Shown in pieces: positions 33,828-42,086 of a stretch of 64,000 nt of DNA. The notes below the pieces were generated by a model. That model did not search any database. It worked only from the letters and a program-made list of their open reading frames with translations, and had not been told where the DNA came from. The position numbers and the translations under genes were made by a program. This stretch comes from Halopelagius inordinatus. GTDB lineage: Archaea > Halobacteriota > Halobacteria > Halobacteriales > Haloferacaceae. The stretch lies in NCBI RefSeq assembly GCF_900113245.1, contig NZ_FOOQ01000005.1, forward strand, positions 62,001 through 126,000, given 5' to 3'. Each line of letters begins with the position of its first letter. Within the stretch, counting starts at the first letter, position 1.

Positions 33828-35393
33828 TTACTGGTCGAGGACCGTGTCGATGTAGTCTTGGGCCGCGTCGAGCGCTTCCTCGGGGGACTTCGATCCCGAG
33901 ATGGCCTGCTGACACTCCTGGCTGATGTTCTGCTTGATCGAACGCTGCTGTGGGAACACCTCCGCCTTGTTGAGCTTGGCCTGCTGACCGCGGATGTCGG
34001 GGTAGAGCGCGGCCCCGGTTTCGGACGCTTCCTCGTAGACGGACGTGTGCCACGACTGGTTGCCTTCGACGACGAACTCCCACCACGCGGCGGGCTGAGA
34101 GATGCGCGCGTCCATGTATATCATGGTTGCCAGTTTCGCGGCGTCCGGCGCGTTCACGTTGAGACCCACCGCGTTGGGCGACGAGAGACCCGCACGCGTC
34201 GGGCTCGGGGCGTCGGAGCCGCCCTCGGGCGTCAGCGTCGGCTGGTAGTCGTCGCCGAACTCGGCTTCCGCCTGTGCGGTCAGGTCGCCGTACACCGGAA
34301 CCATGGCGAACTGCCCCGAGGTGAAGCCGTCGGCCAAGTCCCCCTGCCCGAAGTTGACCACCGAGTCCGGAACCCAGCCGTTGTCGAGCCACTCGACCAT
34401 CTTGTTGAGGGTGTAGTATCCGGCTTCGTCGTTGACCGTGACGGTTCCGTCGTCGTTGACGAACTCGCCGCCGGCTTGGTAGTAATGCTTGTTGAAGTCG
34501 CGCATCGTGTACGTTCGAGACGCCCCGCGGTACGCCCACGCGTACGCGCCCGTTCCCTCGAACGCCTGCATGCACGTCTCCAGGTCGTCCCACGACCACT
34601 CGCCGTTGGTGATGCTGTCGATGACCGACTGGTCGATGCCCTGGTCTTCGAGCATCCCGACGTTGACGTGGACGAGGTCGCCTTCGAGGTAGGCGGGCCC
34701 GCCGTAGAGGCTGTCGTTGTAGTTCAGGGTCTGCTGTCCGACGGGCTGAATCGGGTCCCACATCGAGCTGTCGGCGAACAACGGACCGACCGGCTGAAGG
34801 TGACCCGCCTCCGCGAACGAGGACATCGAGTCGGTCACGACGACCTGGAACGCCTCGGGTTTCGCCTCGTCGGCTTGGAGGAACGCCGTCTCCTTCGGAA
34901 TCGCCTGATCGACGGTGATTTCGAGCGGATTGATGGTGATTCCCGTCCGGTCTTCGAACATACCGTGGGCCGCCACCGTCGCCGGGTCGTACTCCAAGGA
35001 ACCGAAGTTGAGGAGCTGAATCTCCTCGATGTCTCCGGCGGCCGTCTCGTCCCATCCCTCGGGAGGCTGCCACGGTGCCGACTGGACCGCTTCGGACTCG
35101 GCCCACGCGCTCGAATCGGCGCGATTCCCCTCGTCCGGAATCGCCTGTCGCTTTTCGAGGCTCCACTCGTCGAGCGATGTCAGACGCCTATCTTGCCAGT
35201 TCTCCTCGAATCCGATGCTGCTCGCCTGCTCTATGAACTCGCTCGAACCGCCGCCGGACGAACCACCACCGCCGCCGCCACCGCCCCCGCCGCCACCGCC
35301 TCCGATGCCGCTACAGCCCGCGAGGCCGAGAATCCCGGCCGTCGCAGTCGCTTTAATCACGTCTCTCCGATCTGGCATGCGATCTCTTGCCAT
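33828..35393 (-). CDS. CUT1 sugar-binding lipoprotein with polyglycine linker
   Basis: A 521-aa extracellular solute-binding protein. The leader DRRDVIKATA is Tat-like, with lipobox LAGC (Cys27). It is followed by an unusual run of 14 glycines (31-44), then Ser/Gly to about residue 51, which tethers the protein above the membrane. The rest is a family-1 solute-binding fold. ATG 35393 is supported by a strong TATA element 23-35 nt upstream. It heads the operon with two permeases and an ATPase. The ligand is unknown; neighbouring UxaA genes suggest a sugar acid or polymer fragment. Confidence 0.92.
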   Translation of the reverse strand: MARDRMPDRRDVIKATATAGILGLAGCSGIGGGGGGGGGGGGGGSSGGGSSEFIEQASSIGFEENWQDRRLTSLDEWSLEKRQAIPDEGNRADSSAWAESEAVQSAPWQPPEGWDETAAGDIEEIQLLNFGSLEYDPATVAAHGMFEDRTGITINPLEITVDQAIPKETAFLQADEAKPEAFQVVVTDSMSSFAEAGHLQPVGPLFADSSMWDPIQPVGQQTLNYNDSLYGGPAYLEGDLVHVNVGMLEDQGIDQSVIDSITNGEWSWDDLETCMQAFEGTGAYAWAYRGASRTYTMRDFNKHYYQAGGEFVNDDGTVTVNDEAGYYTLNKMVEWLDNGWVPDSVVNFGQGDLADGFTSGQFAMVPVYGDLTAQAEAEFGDDYQPTLTPEGGSDAPSPTRAGLSSPNAVGLNVNAPDAAKLATMIYMDARISQPAAWWEFVVEGNQSWHTSVYEEASETGAALYPDIRGQQAKLNKAEVFPQQRSIKQNISQECQQAISGSKSPEEALDAAQDYIDTVLDQ

Positions 35394-35628
35394 AGACGGG
35401 CCAATGAACTATTGTCATAAATATATTTTGACAGCATTCGAGATGGAGTGTTCAGTCACACGGATCGAAAATACCGCACCCGACGCGCCCCGCCGGTTGG
35501 GCGACTCCCCACGGGAGGAGACGCCAGTGTACGCGTTCGGGGGCCTAACCGCCGCGCGCGCCCCTCGGGGCCGGTTCGGTCCGTCATCGGCGAAAAGACT
35601 AACACTATCCTAAGCGACGGTTGTTCCC
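35394..35628. promoter_or_regulatory. Divergent promoter region, CUT1 operon and UxaA operon
   Basis: For the minus-strand operon, aaatatatttatg (35416-35428 on the minus strand) is a clear TATA box at the right distance from ATG 35393. For the plus strand, the stretch gaaaagactaacac (about 35590-35604) precedes ATG 35629 by about 25 nt. The shared region suggests co-regulation of transporter and dehydratase. Confidence 0.55.
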
Positions 35629-36816
35629 ATGGGCCACACATTTAGCGGCTACCGCAGGCCGAACGGCCGAGTGGGCGTCCGCAACCACGTCGCGGTGATT
35701 CCGACGTCGGTTGCCGCCTCCGCCGTCTCGTCTGCAGTCGCCGACGAAGCAGGCGCGTGGGCGCGGGCGACACCGCACCAACTCGGAACGAGCCAACCGG
35801 ACGCGGCGAGACGGCAGACAGAACGCGTGTTAGCGGGCGTCGGGCGGAACCCGAACGTCGGCGCTGCACTCGTCGTGGAACTCGGAACCGAAGATATCTC
35901 CGCCGACGCCGTCGCGGACCGAATCGCGGCCGACGGGACGGCGACGGAGACGCTCACCATCCGCGAGGCCGGCGGGACGGAAGCCGCCCTCTCGGAGGGG
36001 TCGGACCGACTCGCCCGTCTGAACGACGAGGCACAACGCGCCAGACGCGAGGAGGCGGACGTCTCCGAACTCGTCTTCGGCGTCGAGTGCGGCGGGAGCG
36101 ACGCGACGAGCGGAATCGCGGCCAACCCGGCCGTCGGCGCCGCCTGCGATCGACTCGTGGAGGCGGGGGGAACCGCCTGCTTCAGCGAGACGCCGGAGTT
36201 CATCGGCGCGGAACACATCCTCGCGGACCGGTGCGTCGACGACGAGACGCGGGACGAACTGCTCGCACACGTGGACGCCCGCGAAGGGATGGCCGAACTG
36301 ATGGGCGTCGACCTCCGCGGCGCGCAACCCACGCCCGGAAACCAAGAGGGCGGCCTCACCACCATCGAGGAAAAGAGCCTCGGAGCCATCTCGAAGGGCG
36401 GAACGACACCCGTTCGCGGCATCGTAGAGTACGCCGAGGACCTGCCGGTCGGCGGCGGACTCACGCTGATGGACACGCCGGGGTACGACGTAGAGAGCGT
36501 CGTCGGGAAGGTGTCCGGCGGGGCGCAGATAATCGCGTTCACCACCGGGCGCGGAAGCACGACGGGCAACCCCATCGCGCCGGTCATCAAGGTGACCGGC
36601 AACCCGAAGACGTGGGGGAAGATGTCGAACAACATCGACGTGAACGCCGGAACGGTGTTCGACGGCGAGTCCATCGACTCCGTCGGCGAACGCGTCTTCG
36701 AGACGTTGGTCGAGGTGGCGGACGGACGGCGCACCGAGTCCGAACACCGGCGACTGGAGGAGTTCGCGATAAACGAGATTCAGCCGGAGGAACTCGACGC
36801 GGAGGCGGGAGCATGA
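35629..36816 (+). CDS. UxaA/altronate dehydratase family large-subunit homolog A
   Basis: A 395-aa protein of the UxaA family (altronate, galactarate or sulfolactate lyases). It keeps the central GVECGGSDATSGIAANPAVG (151-170), the EKSLGAISKGGTTP loop, and MDTPGYDVES with TTGRGSTTGNPIAP. The N-terminal His/Cys site is missing: the region reads TPHQLGTSQ (48-56), whereas homolog B has TPHDHGCAQ. It should form the main catalytic half of a complex with the SAF protein and homolog B. Altronate to 2-keto-3-deoxygluconate is a likely reaction, but others of the family are possible. Confidence 0.87.
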   Translation: MGHTFSGYRRPNGRVGVRNHVAVIPTSVAASAVSSAVADEAGAWARATPHQLGTSQPDAARRQTERVLAGVGRNPNVGAALVVELGTEDISADAVADRIAADGTATETLTIREAGGTEAALSEGSDRLARLNDEAQRARREEADVSELVFGVECGGSDATSGIAANPAVGAACDRLVEAGGTACFSETPEFIGAEHILADRCVDDETRDELLAHVDAREGMAELMGVDLRGAQPTPGNQEGGLTTIEEKSLGAISKGGTTPVRGIVEYAEDLPVGGGLTLMDTPGYDVESVVGKVSGGAQIIAFTTGRGSTTGNPIAPVIKVTGNPKTWGKMSNNIDVNAGTVFDGESIDSVGERVFETLVEVADGRRTESEHRRLEEFAINEIQPEELDAEAGA

Positions 36817-37127
36817 AGGGCCGCGTCCTCGACGATACCCTCCTCCTGTTGAGCGACTCCGACAACGTCGGAACGACCGTCGACGACCTCGATTCGGGCA
36901 CCGAAATCGAGTACGACGACCGGACCGTCGTCCTCTCTGCGGACGTTCCGTTCGGTCACAAGGTGGCGATCGAATCGCTCTCTGCGGGCGACGAGGTGCG
37001 GAAGTACGGCGAAGTCATCGGCACCGCGACGCAGGCGATAGCGCGCGGTGAGTGGGTCCACACGCACAACTGCGAGAGTACCCGCGGCCGCGGTGACCGC
37101 GCGGCCATCGGGGGTGAGACGGCGTGA
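36813..37127 (+). CDS. SAF-domain small subunit of UxaA-type dehydratase
   Basis: A 104-aa SAF domain protein, equivalent to the N-terminal domain of UxaA/GarD. It carries the substrate and subunit-contact segment EWVHTHNCES near residue 80, and VPFGHKVAIESLSAGDEVRKYG earlier. Its ATG overlaps the stop of homolog A (ATGA), and its end overlaps homolog B, so the three are made in fixed ratio. It cannot act alone. Confidence 0.9.
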   Translation: MKGRVLDDTLLLLSDSDNVGTTVDDLDSGTEIEYDDRTVVLSADVPFGHKVAIESLSAGDEVRKYGEVIGTATQAIARGEWVHTHNCESTRGRGDRAAIGGETA

Positions 37128-38236
37128 GCATCCCATCCATCACCGGACGGACGTTCGAGGGCGTCCCCCGCAAGGACGGGAGCGTCGGCGTCCGCGACAA
37201 CGTTCTCGTCCTCCCCTCTGTCATCTGTTCGCACATCGTCGCAGACCGCATCGCCTCGCGGGTGGACCACGCCGTCTCGACGCCGCACGACCACGGGTGC
37301 GCTCAACTGGGTGCCGACAACGAACAGACGCGGCGGACGTTCCTCTCTCTCGCGCAGAACCCGAACGTCGCGGGAACCGTCGTCGTCGGACTCGGGTGCG
37401 AGGAGGTCCAAAGCGCCGACGTGGCGGGAGCGCTCGAATCTCGGGACGTTCCGGTTCGAGAACTGTCGATACAGGGCGTCGGCGGAACCGACGAATGCGT
37501 CGAACGGGGCGTCGACGCGGCCACCGACCTCGTCGCCGCGCGCGAATCGGGCCGGTCCGACGCGACCATCGGCGACCTGACGCTCGGCATCGTATCGAGC
37601 GACTTAGACACCTCGACGGTGGACGTGGCGGACCCCCTCGTCGGCGACGTGGCGCGCGCCGTCGTCGCCGCCGGGGGCCGCGTCGTCGTCGCCGGGAACG
37701 AACGCGTCGTCGCTCACTCCGAGGCCGCCCGCGACGCGACGGACGAGGCCGCACGCGACTCGCTGGACGACCTGCTAGCGCGACACGAGGGGCACCCGCC
37801 GCGGGCCACGCGGGTCGGCCGTTTCGCCCGAAAGCGCTCGTTCGAGGAGGTGACGCGGTCGTGGGGGACGCGAGACGTATCCGAAGTGCTCGCGTACGGC
37901 GAACGCGCGGGCATCTCAGAGGGACTCGCCCTGGTCGACGCGCCGTCGCGGTTCGCGGAGGCGACGACGGCACTCGCCGCCGCGGGTGCGAACGTCGTCG
38001 TCCACGTCACCGGCGACGGCATCCTTGCCGGACACCCGCTCGTCCCGGTGGTGAAGGTGACCGGCGACCCCGGGACGGCGGCGGCACTCCCGGACGACGT
38101 GGACGTGGAGGCGGCGTCGGCCGACGCCGACGACTTGCTGGAGACGCTGGTCTCCGTGGCGAACGGCGAACGTTCCTGCGCGGAGAGACACGGACTCACG
38201 GAGTTCGCCATCACGCGCATCGGACCGTCGATGTGA
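37124..38236 (+). CDS. UxaA/altronate dehydratase family large-subunit homolog B
   Basis: A 370-aa UxaA-family paralog that keeps the N-terminal TPHDHGCAQLGADNEQTRRT (53-72), with His55, His57 and Cys59. It has lost the central ECGGSDAxSGxxANP block (here VSSDLDTSTVDVADP, 157-171) and the EKSLG and TTGRGSTTGNP motifs. Homolog A shows the opposite pattern. The simplest reading is that the two paralogs share one split active site with the SAF subunit. Alternatively B is a decaying copy, but the tight overlap with the SAF gene argues for retained use. Confidence 0.83.
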   Translation: MSIPSITGRTFEGVPRKDGSVGVRDNVLVLPSVICSHIVADRIASRVDHAVSTPHDHGCAQLGADNEQTRRTFLSLAQNPNVAGTVVVGLGCEEVQSADVAGALESRDVPVRELSIQGVGGTDECVERGVDAATDLVAARESGRSDATIGDLTLGIVSSDLDTSTVDVADPLVGDVARAVVAAGGRVVVAGNERVVAHSEAARDATDEAARDSLDDLLARHEGHPPRATRVGRFARKRSFEEVTRSWGTRDVSEVLAYGERAGISEGLALVDAPSRFAEATTALAAAGANVVVHVTGDGILAGHPLVPVVKVTGDPGTAAALPDDVDVEAASADADDLLETLVSVANGERSCAERHGLTEFAITRIGPSM

Positions 38237-38250
38237 GTTCGGGTCGGCGT

Positions 38251-38260
38251 CCTCTTTTTT
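38251..38260 (+). terminator. T-tract terminator
   Basis: cctctttttt follows the UxaA operon by 15 nt and precedes the convergent SDR gene end. Archaeal transcription commonly stops at such T-runs. Confidence 0.5.
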
Positions 38261-38272
38261 GCCGGTCGCGAT

Positions 38273-39064
38273 TCAGAACGCGCTCGGAGTGAAGCCGCCG
38301 TCGACGGTAATCGTCTCACCCGTGACGTACGACGCGGCGTCGCTTGCGAGGTAGACGACGGCCCCGGCGACGTCTTCGGGCCGTCCGATGCGCCCCGACG
38401 GCGCGCGTTCGGTGACTCGTTCGTACCGGTGCGTGTCCTCGGCGTAGGCGTCCGCCGTCTGCGCCGTGGCGATGAAACCCGGACGGACGGCGTTGACGCG
38501 CACCTCCGGTCCGAGGTCCTTCGCCGCCGCGTGGGTGTAGCCGTCGATACCGCCCTTTGCGGACGAGTACGCCGCCAACTCGTCGATACCGAGGACGGAC
38601 GAGAGCGACGCGATGTTGACGACGCTCTCTACGTCGGTGCGGGTGACGAACGTCTGGACCGTCCGGTGGGTGCCGGTCAGTTGCACGTCGAGGACGTGTT
38701 CCCACTCTTCGTCTGTCACCTCGGAGACGGACGACCGGGCGATGGCGCTGGAGGAGTTGACGACGACGTCGACGCCGCCGAAGCGGTCGATGGTCGCGTC
38801 GGCGAGCGATTCGAGCGAGTCGCGGTCGGTCACGTCGCAGGTGACTTCTAACGCCTCGCTCCCGCGTTCGCGCACTTCCTCGGCGGTGGCGGCGACTCGC
38901 TCTTCGGTCCGACTCGTCGGGACGACGTTCGCTCCCTCTTCTGCGAACGCGAGTGCGATTGCTCGTCCGATACCGCTCGTTCCGCCGACGACGACGGCCG
39001 TCTTTCCGTCGACTGTCACCGGGTCGTACGTGAACGCCGCGCGTTCGCTACTCTCGTCGGGCAT
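38273..39064 (-). CDS. Short-chain dehydrogenase/reductase (SDR)
   Basis: A classical SDR of 263 aa: VVGGTSGIGRA, SRTEERV, VVNSSS (in place of NNAG), a Ser in IASLSS, and YSSAK as YxxxK. It ends in VDGGFTPSAF. ATG 39064 is preferred over 39112 because minus-strand cgtatatcac lies 23-32 nt before it. It is convergent with the UxaA operon and may oxidise a sugar acid that feeds it. The substrate is unknown. Confidence 0.87.
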   Translation of the reverse strand: MPDESSERAAFTYDPVTVDGKTAVVVGGTSGIGRAIALAFAEEGANVVPTSRTEERVAATAEEVRERGSEALEVTCDVTDRDSLESLADATIDRFGGVDVVVNSSSAIARSSVSEVTDEEWEHVLDVQLTGTHRTVQTFVTRTDVESVVNIASLSSVLGIDELAAYSSAKGGIDGYTHAAAKDLGPEVRVNAVRPGFIATAQTADAYAEDTHRYERVTERAPSGRIGRPEDVAGAVVYLASDAASYVTGETITVDGGFTPSAF

Positions 39065-39086
39065 GGGTACCGATGCGTCACCGACC

Positions 39087-39096
39087 GTGATATACG
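39087..39096 (-). promoter_or_regulatory. TATA box of the SDR gene
   Basis: Minus-strand cgtatatcac lies 23-32 nt before ATG 39064; this decides the start codon. Confidence 0.6.
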
Positions 39097-39175
39097 TTGG
39101 TGTTGGACACACCGCGAGGAGGGCGACTGTAGAGTCGTGGGAGTCGAAGATGCGGGCCCGAGGGCCGGCGTCCAG

Positions 39176-39940
39176 TTACGAGTACGTCAGGTTCAGTTCG
39201 ATGACGTTCGCCGCGCTCTGGACGCGTTCGGGTACCTCGGAGCGGAACGTTTCGCCTTTCATCCGACTGGTCGGCCCCGAGACGCTGACGGCGCCGATGG
39301 CGTGTCCGTCGGGGTTCGTGATGGGCGCGGCGACGCACCGGAGTCCAGAGAGGCGTTCCCCGTTGTCGGTGGCGTATCCGCGTTCGCGGATGGCCGCGAG
39401 TTCCTCGTCGAGTTCCTCCCGCGTCGAGACGGTGTTGGCCGTCCGCGCCGGGAGTCCCCATCGGTCGACTATCTCGTCGATTCGTTCCTCGGGGAGGTGT
39501 GCGAGAACCGCCTTTCCGAGCGACGTGCAGTGCAGACCGACGCGCATCCCCGCGTGCGTGTCGAGATTGACCGCCTGCTCGCCTTTGGCGCGAAAGAGGT
39601 AGACCCCCTCGCCGTGTTCTTCGACCAGGAGGTTCGCCAACTCCCCCGTCTCGTCGGCCAGCGCCTGAACCTCCGGTTTCGCGACGTCGTAGATTCGCAT
39701 CCGGTTGCGCGTGTGTTCGCCGAAGTCGAGGAACTTCAAACCGATACAGTACGTCTCGTCGTGCCAGTCGACGTACTCGTGTTCGCGAAGCGTCCGGAGA
39801 TGGCTGTAGACGGTGCTTTTCGGCAGGTCGAGTTCGTTCGCCAACTCCGTCACGCCGGCGTTACCCTTCTCTTTCAACGCTTCGAGGATTCGAAGCGACG
39901 TTCCCAACGCCCCTATCGTGTTCGCGGTGTTTGTTCCCAT
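39176..39940 (-). CDS. IclR family transcriptional regulator
   Basis: A 254-aa regulator. A winged helix-turn-helix occupies about 10-65 (SLRILEALKEKGNAGVTELANELDLPKSTVYSHLRTL), followed by the IclR effector domain to the end with GLHCTSLGKAVLA and CVAAPI. Haloarchaeal IclR proteins, such as XacR in Haloferax, control pentose genes, so this is the best candidate regulator of the sugar-acid genes here. It is the only such regulator seen in the catabolic part. Direct repeats upstream may be its own site. Confidence 0.92.
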   Translation of the reverse strand: MGTNTANTIGALGTSLRILEALKEKGNAGVTELANELDLPKSTVYSHLRTLREHEYVDWHDETYCIGLKFLDFGEHTRNRMRIYDVAKPEVQALADETGELANLLVEEHGEGVYLFRAKGEQAVNLDTHAGMRVGLHCTSLGKAVLAHLPEERIDEIVDRWGLPARTANTVSTREELDEELAAIRERGYATDNGERLSGLRCVAAPITNPDGHAIGAVSVSGPTSRMKGETFRSEVPERVQSAANVIELNLTYS

Positions 39941-39956
39941 GACGAGGTATCATTAC

Positions 39957-39982
39957 TGTTCATTACACATAGTGTTTGTTCA
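39957..39982. promoter_or_regulatory. Candidate IclR operator, two direct TGTTCA repeats
   Basis: TGTTCA occurs at 39957-39962 and again at 39977-39982, exactly 20 bp apart (two helical turns). This lies 17-42 nt upstream of the regulator's start, overlapping its promoter. Such spacing would put two protein dimers on one DNA face and suggests autoregulation. Confidence 0.45.
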
Positions 39983-40061
39983 TCCTCGCAAAACGTGTTT
40001 CCCGTCATGGTGGTGGCCTTACCGACATCGCCGTTCGGGTCCGCGACCGCCGGATCCCCTC

Positions 40062-41012
40062 TCAGTCGAGTTCGTTCACCGGATTCTGCGGTTCGTCACC
40101 GTGGAGGACGCCGAGAACGTCCGACGTCACCGTTCGTCTGAGTTCCTCGTAGGAGTCCTCCGAGTACCACGAGACGTGCGGCGTCGCGACGACGTTTTCG
40201 AGTTCGAAGAGCGACCGGTCTTCGGGGGGTTCGGTCGGCATCACGTCGATGCCCGCTCCGCCGATTCGGCCCCCGGTGAGGGCGTCGTACAGGTCGTCTA
40301 CGTCGACGACGGACCCGCGGGCAGTGTTGACGAGAATCGCGGCGTCGTCCATCGCGTCGAAGGCGTCGGCGTCGAACATCCGCTCTGTCTCCTCCGTCAA
40401 CGGGGCGTGGACGGAGACGAAGTCCGAGCGTTCGAGCAGTTCCTCGAACTCGACCTTCTCCGCGCCGTGACTCTCGACGTCCTCGGCGTCCACGTACGGG
40501 TCGTAGACCACGACGTCTAAGTCGAACGCCCGCGCCTTCTCCGTCACCGCGCGCGGAATCTTCCCGAACCCGGCGAGTCCGAGCGTCCGCCCCGCGAACC
40601 GGCGAATCGGCTTGCCGACGGTCCAATCCCACGTTCCGTCGCGTATCTCCCGGTCGTACCGCGCGACGTTGCGGACGCAGGCCAACAGAAGCGAGAAGGC
40701 GTGCGTCGATACCTCGTCGATGCAGTACGCGGGGACGTTGAGGACGGAGACGCCGTGTTCCGTCGCGGCCTCTACGTCCACGCTGTCGACGCCGATTCCG
40801 TACCGCCCGACTGCGCGGAGGTCGGTCGATTCGAACACCGACTCGTCCACCCGCGCGTACTGGACCAAAAGCGCGTCGGCCCCCTCTGCGGCCGCCGCGA
40901 CTTCGTCTGGCGACTTCGCCTGCGCCGCCTCCAGTTCGACGCCCGCCTCCTCCGCGAGTTCGCGTTCTATCGAGAGGTCCGGAAAGTCGTAGTCCGTGAC
41001 GACGACTTTCAT
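40062..41012 (-). CDS. D-2-hydroxyacid dehydrogenase (CtBP/PGDH type)
   Basis: A 316-aa NAD(P)-dependent 2-hydroxyacid dehydrogenase. It has the cofactor motif GLAGFGKIPRAV, the catalytic Arg in NTARGSVVD, a Glu in GIDVMPTEPPED, and His in ATPHVSWYSE. It is close to C-terminal-binding-protein-like dehydrogenases. It would interconvert a 2-oxo acid and a D-2-hydroxy acid, probably in sugar-acid breakdown. ATG 41012 gives the standard MKVVVTDYDFP start. It is divergent from the FAH-fold gene. Confidence 0.9.
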   Translation of the reverse strand: MKVVVTDYDFPDLSIERELAEEAGVELEAAQAKSPDEVAAAAEGADALLVQYARVDESVFESTDLRAVGRYGIGVDSVDVEAATEHGVSVLNVPAYCIDEVSTHAFSLLLACVRNVARYDREIRDGTWDWTVGKPIRRFAGRTLGLAGFGKIPRAVTEKARAFDLDVVVYDPYVDAEDVESHGAEKVEFEELLERSDFVSVHAPLTEETERMFDADAFDAMDDAAILVNTARGSVVDVDDLYDALTGGRIGGAGIDVMPTEPPEDRSLFELENVVATPHVSWYSEDSYEELRRTVTSDVLGVLHGDEPQNPVNELD

Positions 41013-41169
41013 GCGTCGCCTCGTTCGGTACTCGTGCGTCCGAGAGTTGGTTTCGAGATGCCGTTCATCGTCTCTCAGTACCTCGGCCCGGAGTGGATTC
41101 AACGTTTCCCCCGTCGGGGTCGCTGTCGCTTCCAGAACTGTTTTGTCGCGGGCACGAGACGCCACCTGT

Positions 41170-41901
41170 ATGCACCGCGTACGATTCCGCGATCCTGCCG
41201 GGAGCGTCAGAACCGGACGGTGGACGGACGATGGACTCGCGTTCGGCGGCGAGACGTTCGACCCGGACGACGTCGACGTACTCCCCCCCTGCGAACCGAC
41301 CAAGATAGTCTGCGTCGGCCTCAACTACGCGAAACACGCGGCGGAGTCCGGGATGGATATTCCGGACCGACCGCTCCTGTTTCTCAAACCGCCGAACGCG
41401 CTGGCCGCCCACGGCGACACCGTGACGCTCCCCGCCGGCAAAGAACGAGTGGACTACGAGGCGGAACTGGCCGTCGTCATCGGCGAGCAGTGCCGAAACG
41501 TCTCGGAGGACGAGGCGATGGACTACGTCGCCGGCTTTACCTGCCTGAACGACATCTCGAACCGCGACGACCAAGACGTCGAACAGAACTGGATCCGCGG
41601 AAAGGCGTTCGACAACAGCGCACCCCTCGGCCCGGTTCTCGCGACGCCCGACGAGGTACCCGACGACGCGAGCATCGAACTGCGCGTGAACGGCGAGACG
41701 AAACAGGACTCCTCGCGGGCGGACTTCATCTTCTCGATCCCCGAACTCGTGGCCGAGATTACGGAGTACATGACGCTCGAACCCGGCGACGTCATCTCGA
41801 CGGGGACGCCCGAGGGCGTCGGCCCCCTCTCGGGCGGCGACAGGGTCGAAATCGACATCGAAGGCATCGGCGTCCTCGAACACACCGTCCGCGAGGACTG
41901 A
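41170..41901 (+). CDS. Fumarylacetoacetate hydrolase-fold protein
   Basis: A 243-aa FAH-fold enzyme. The metal-binding ExE is in DYEAELAVVIG, and FTCLNDISNRDDQ and VISTGTPEGVG are family motifs. It starts at KIVCVGLNYAKHAAE after a short N-terminal domain. Such proteins hydrolyse acylpyruvates, decarboxylate oxaloacetate or dehydrate keto-deoxy acids. In this neighbourhood a keto-deoxy sugar-acid substrate is plausible. ATG 41170 follows a TATA-like aactgttttg about 26 nt upstream. It is distinct from the XacE-like protein at 43670. Confidence 0.87.
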   Translation: MHRVRFRDPAGSVRTGRWTDDGLAFGGETFDPDDVDVLPPCEPTKIVCVGLNYAKHAAESGMDIPDRPLLFLKPPNALAAHGDTVTLPAGKERVDYEAELAVVIGEQCRNVSEDEAMDYVAGFTCLNDISNRDDQDVEQNWIRGKAFDNSAPLGPVLATPDEVPDDASIELRVNGETKQDSSRADFIFSIPELVAEITEYMTLEPGDVISTGTPEGVGPLSGGDRVEIDIEGIGVLEHTVRED

Positions 41902-42086
41902 CAGAGACGCGCTGCGCGATCCGAAGATTCATGTGGTTTGGTGACACACTACCCTCTGCGGTCGGAGGAGAGCCTGCGGGGTCAGTCAGCAGCCACGTGC
42001 CACTATCAGATCAACCAGCCTGCTTTCGCCCTCTCCTCCGTCTCGAACGGCGCGAAAAAGAAAGATGACGAGCCGCAGTACCCGAC

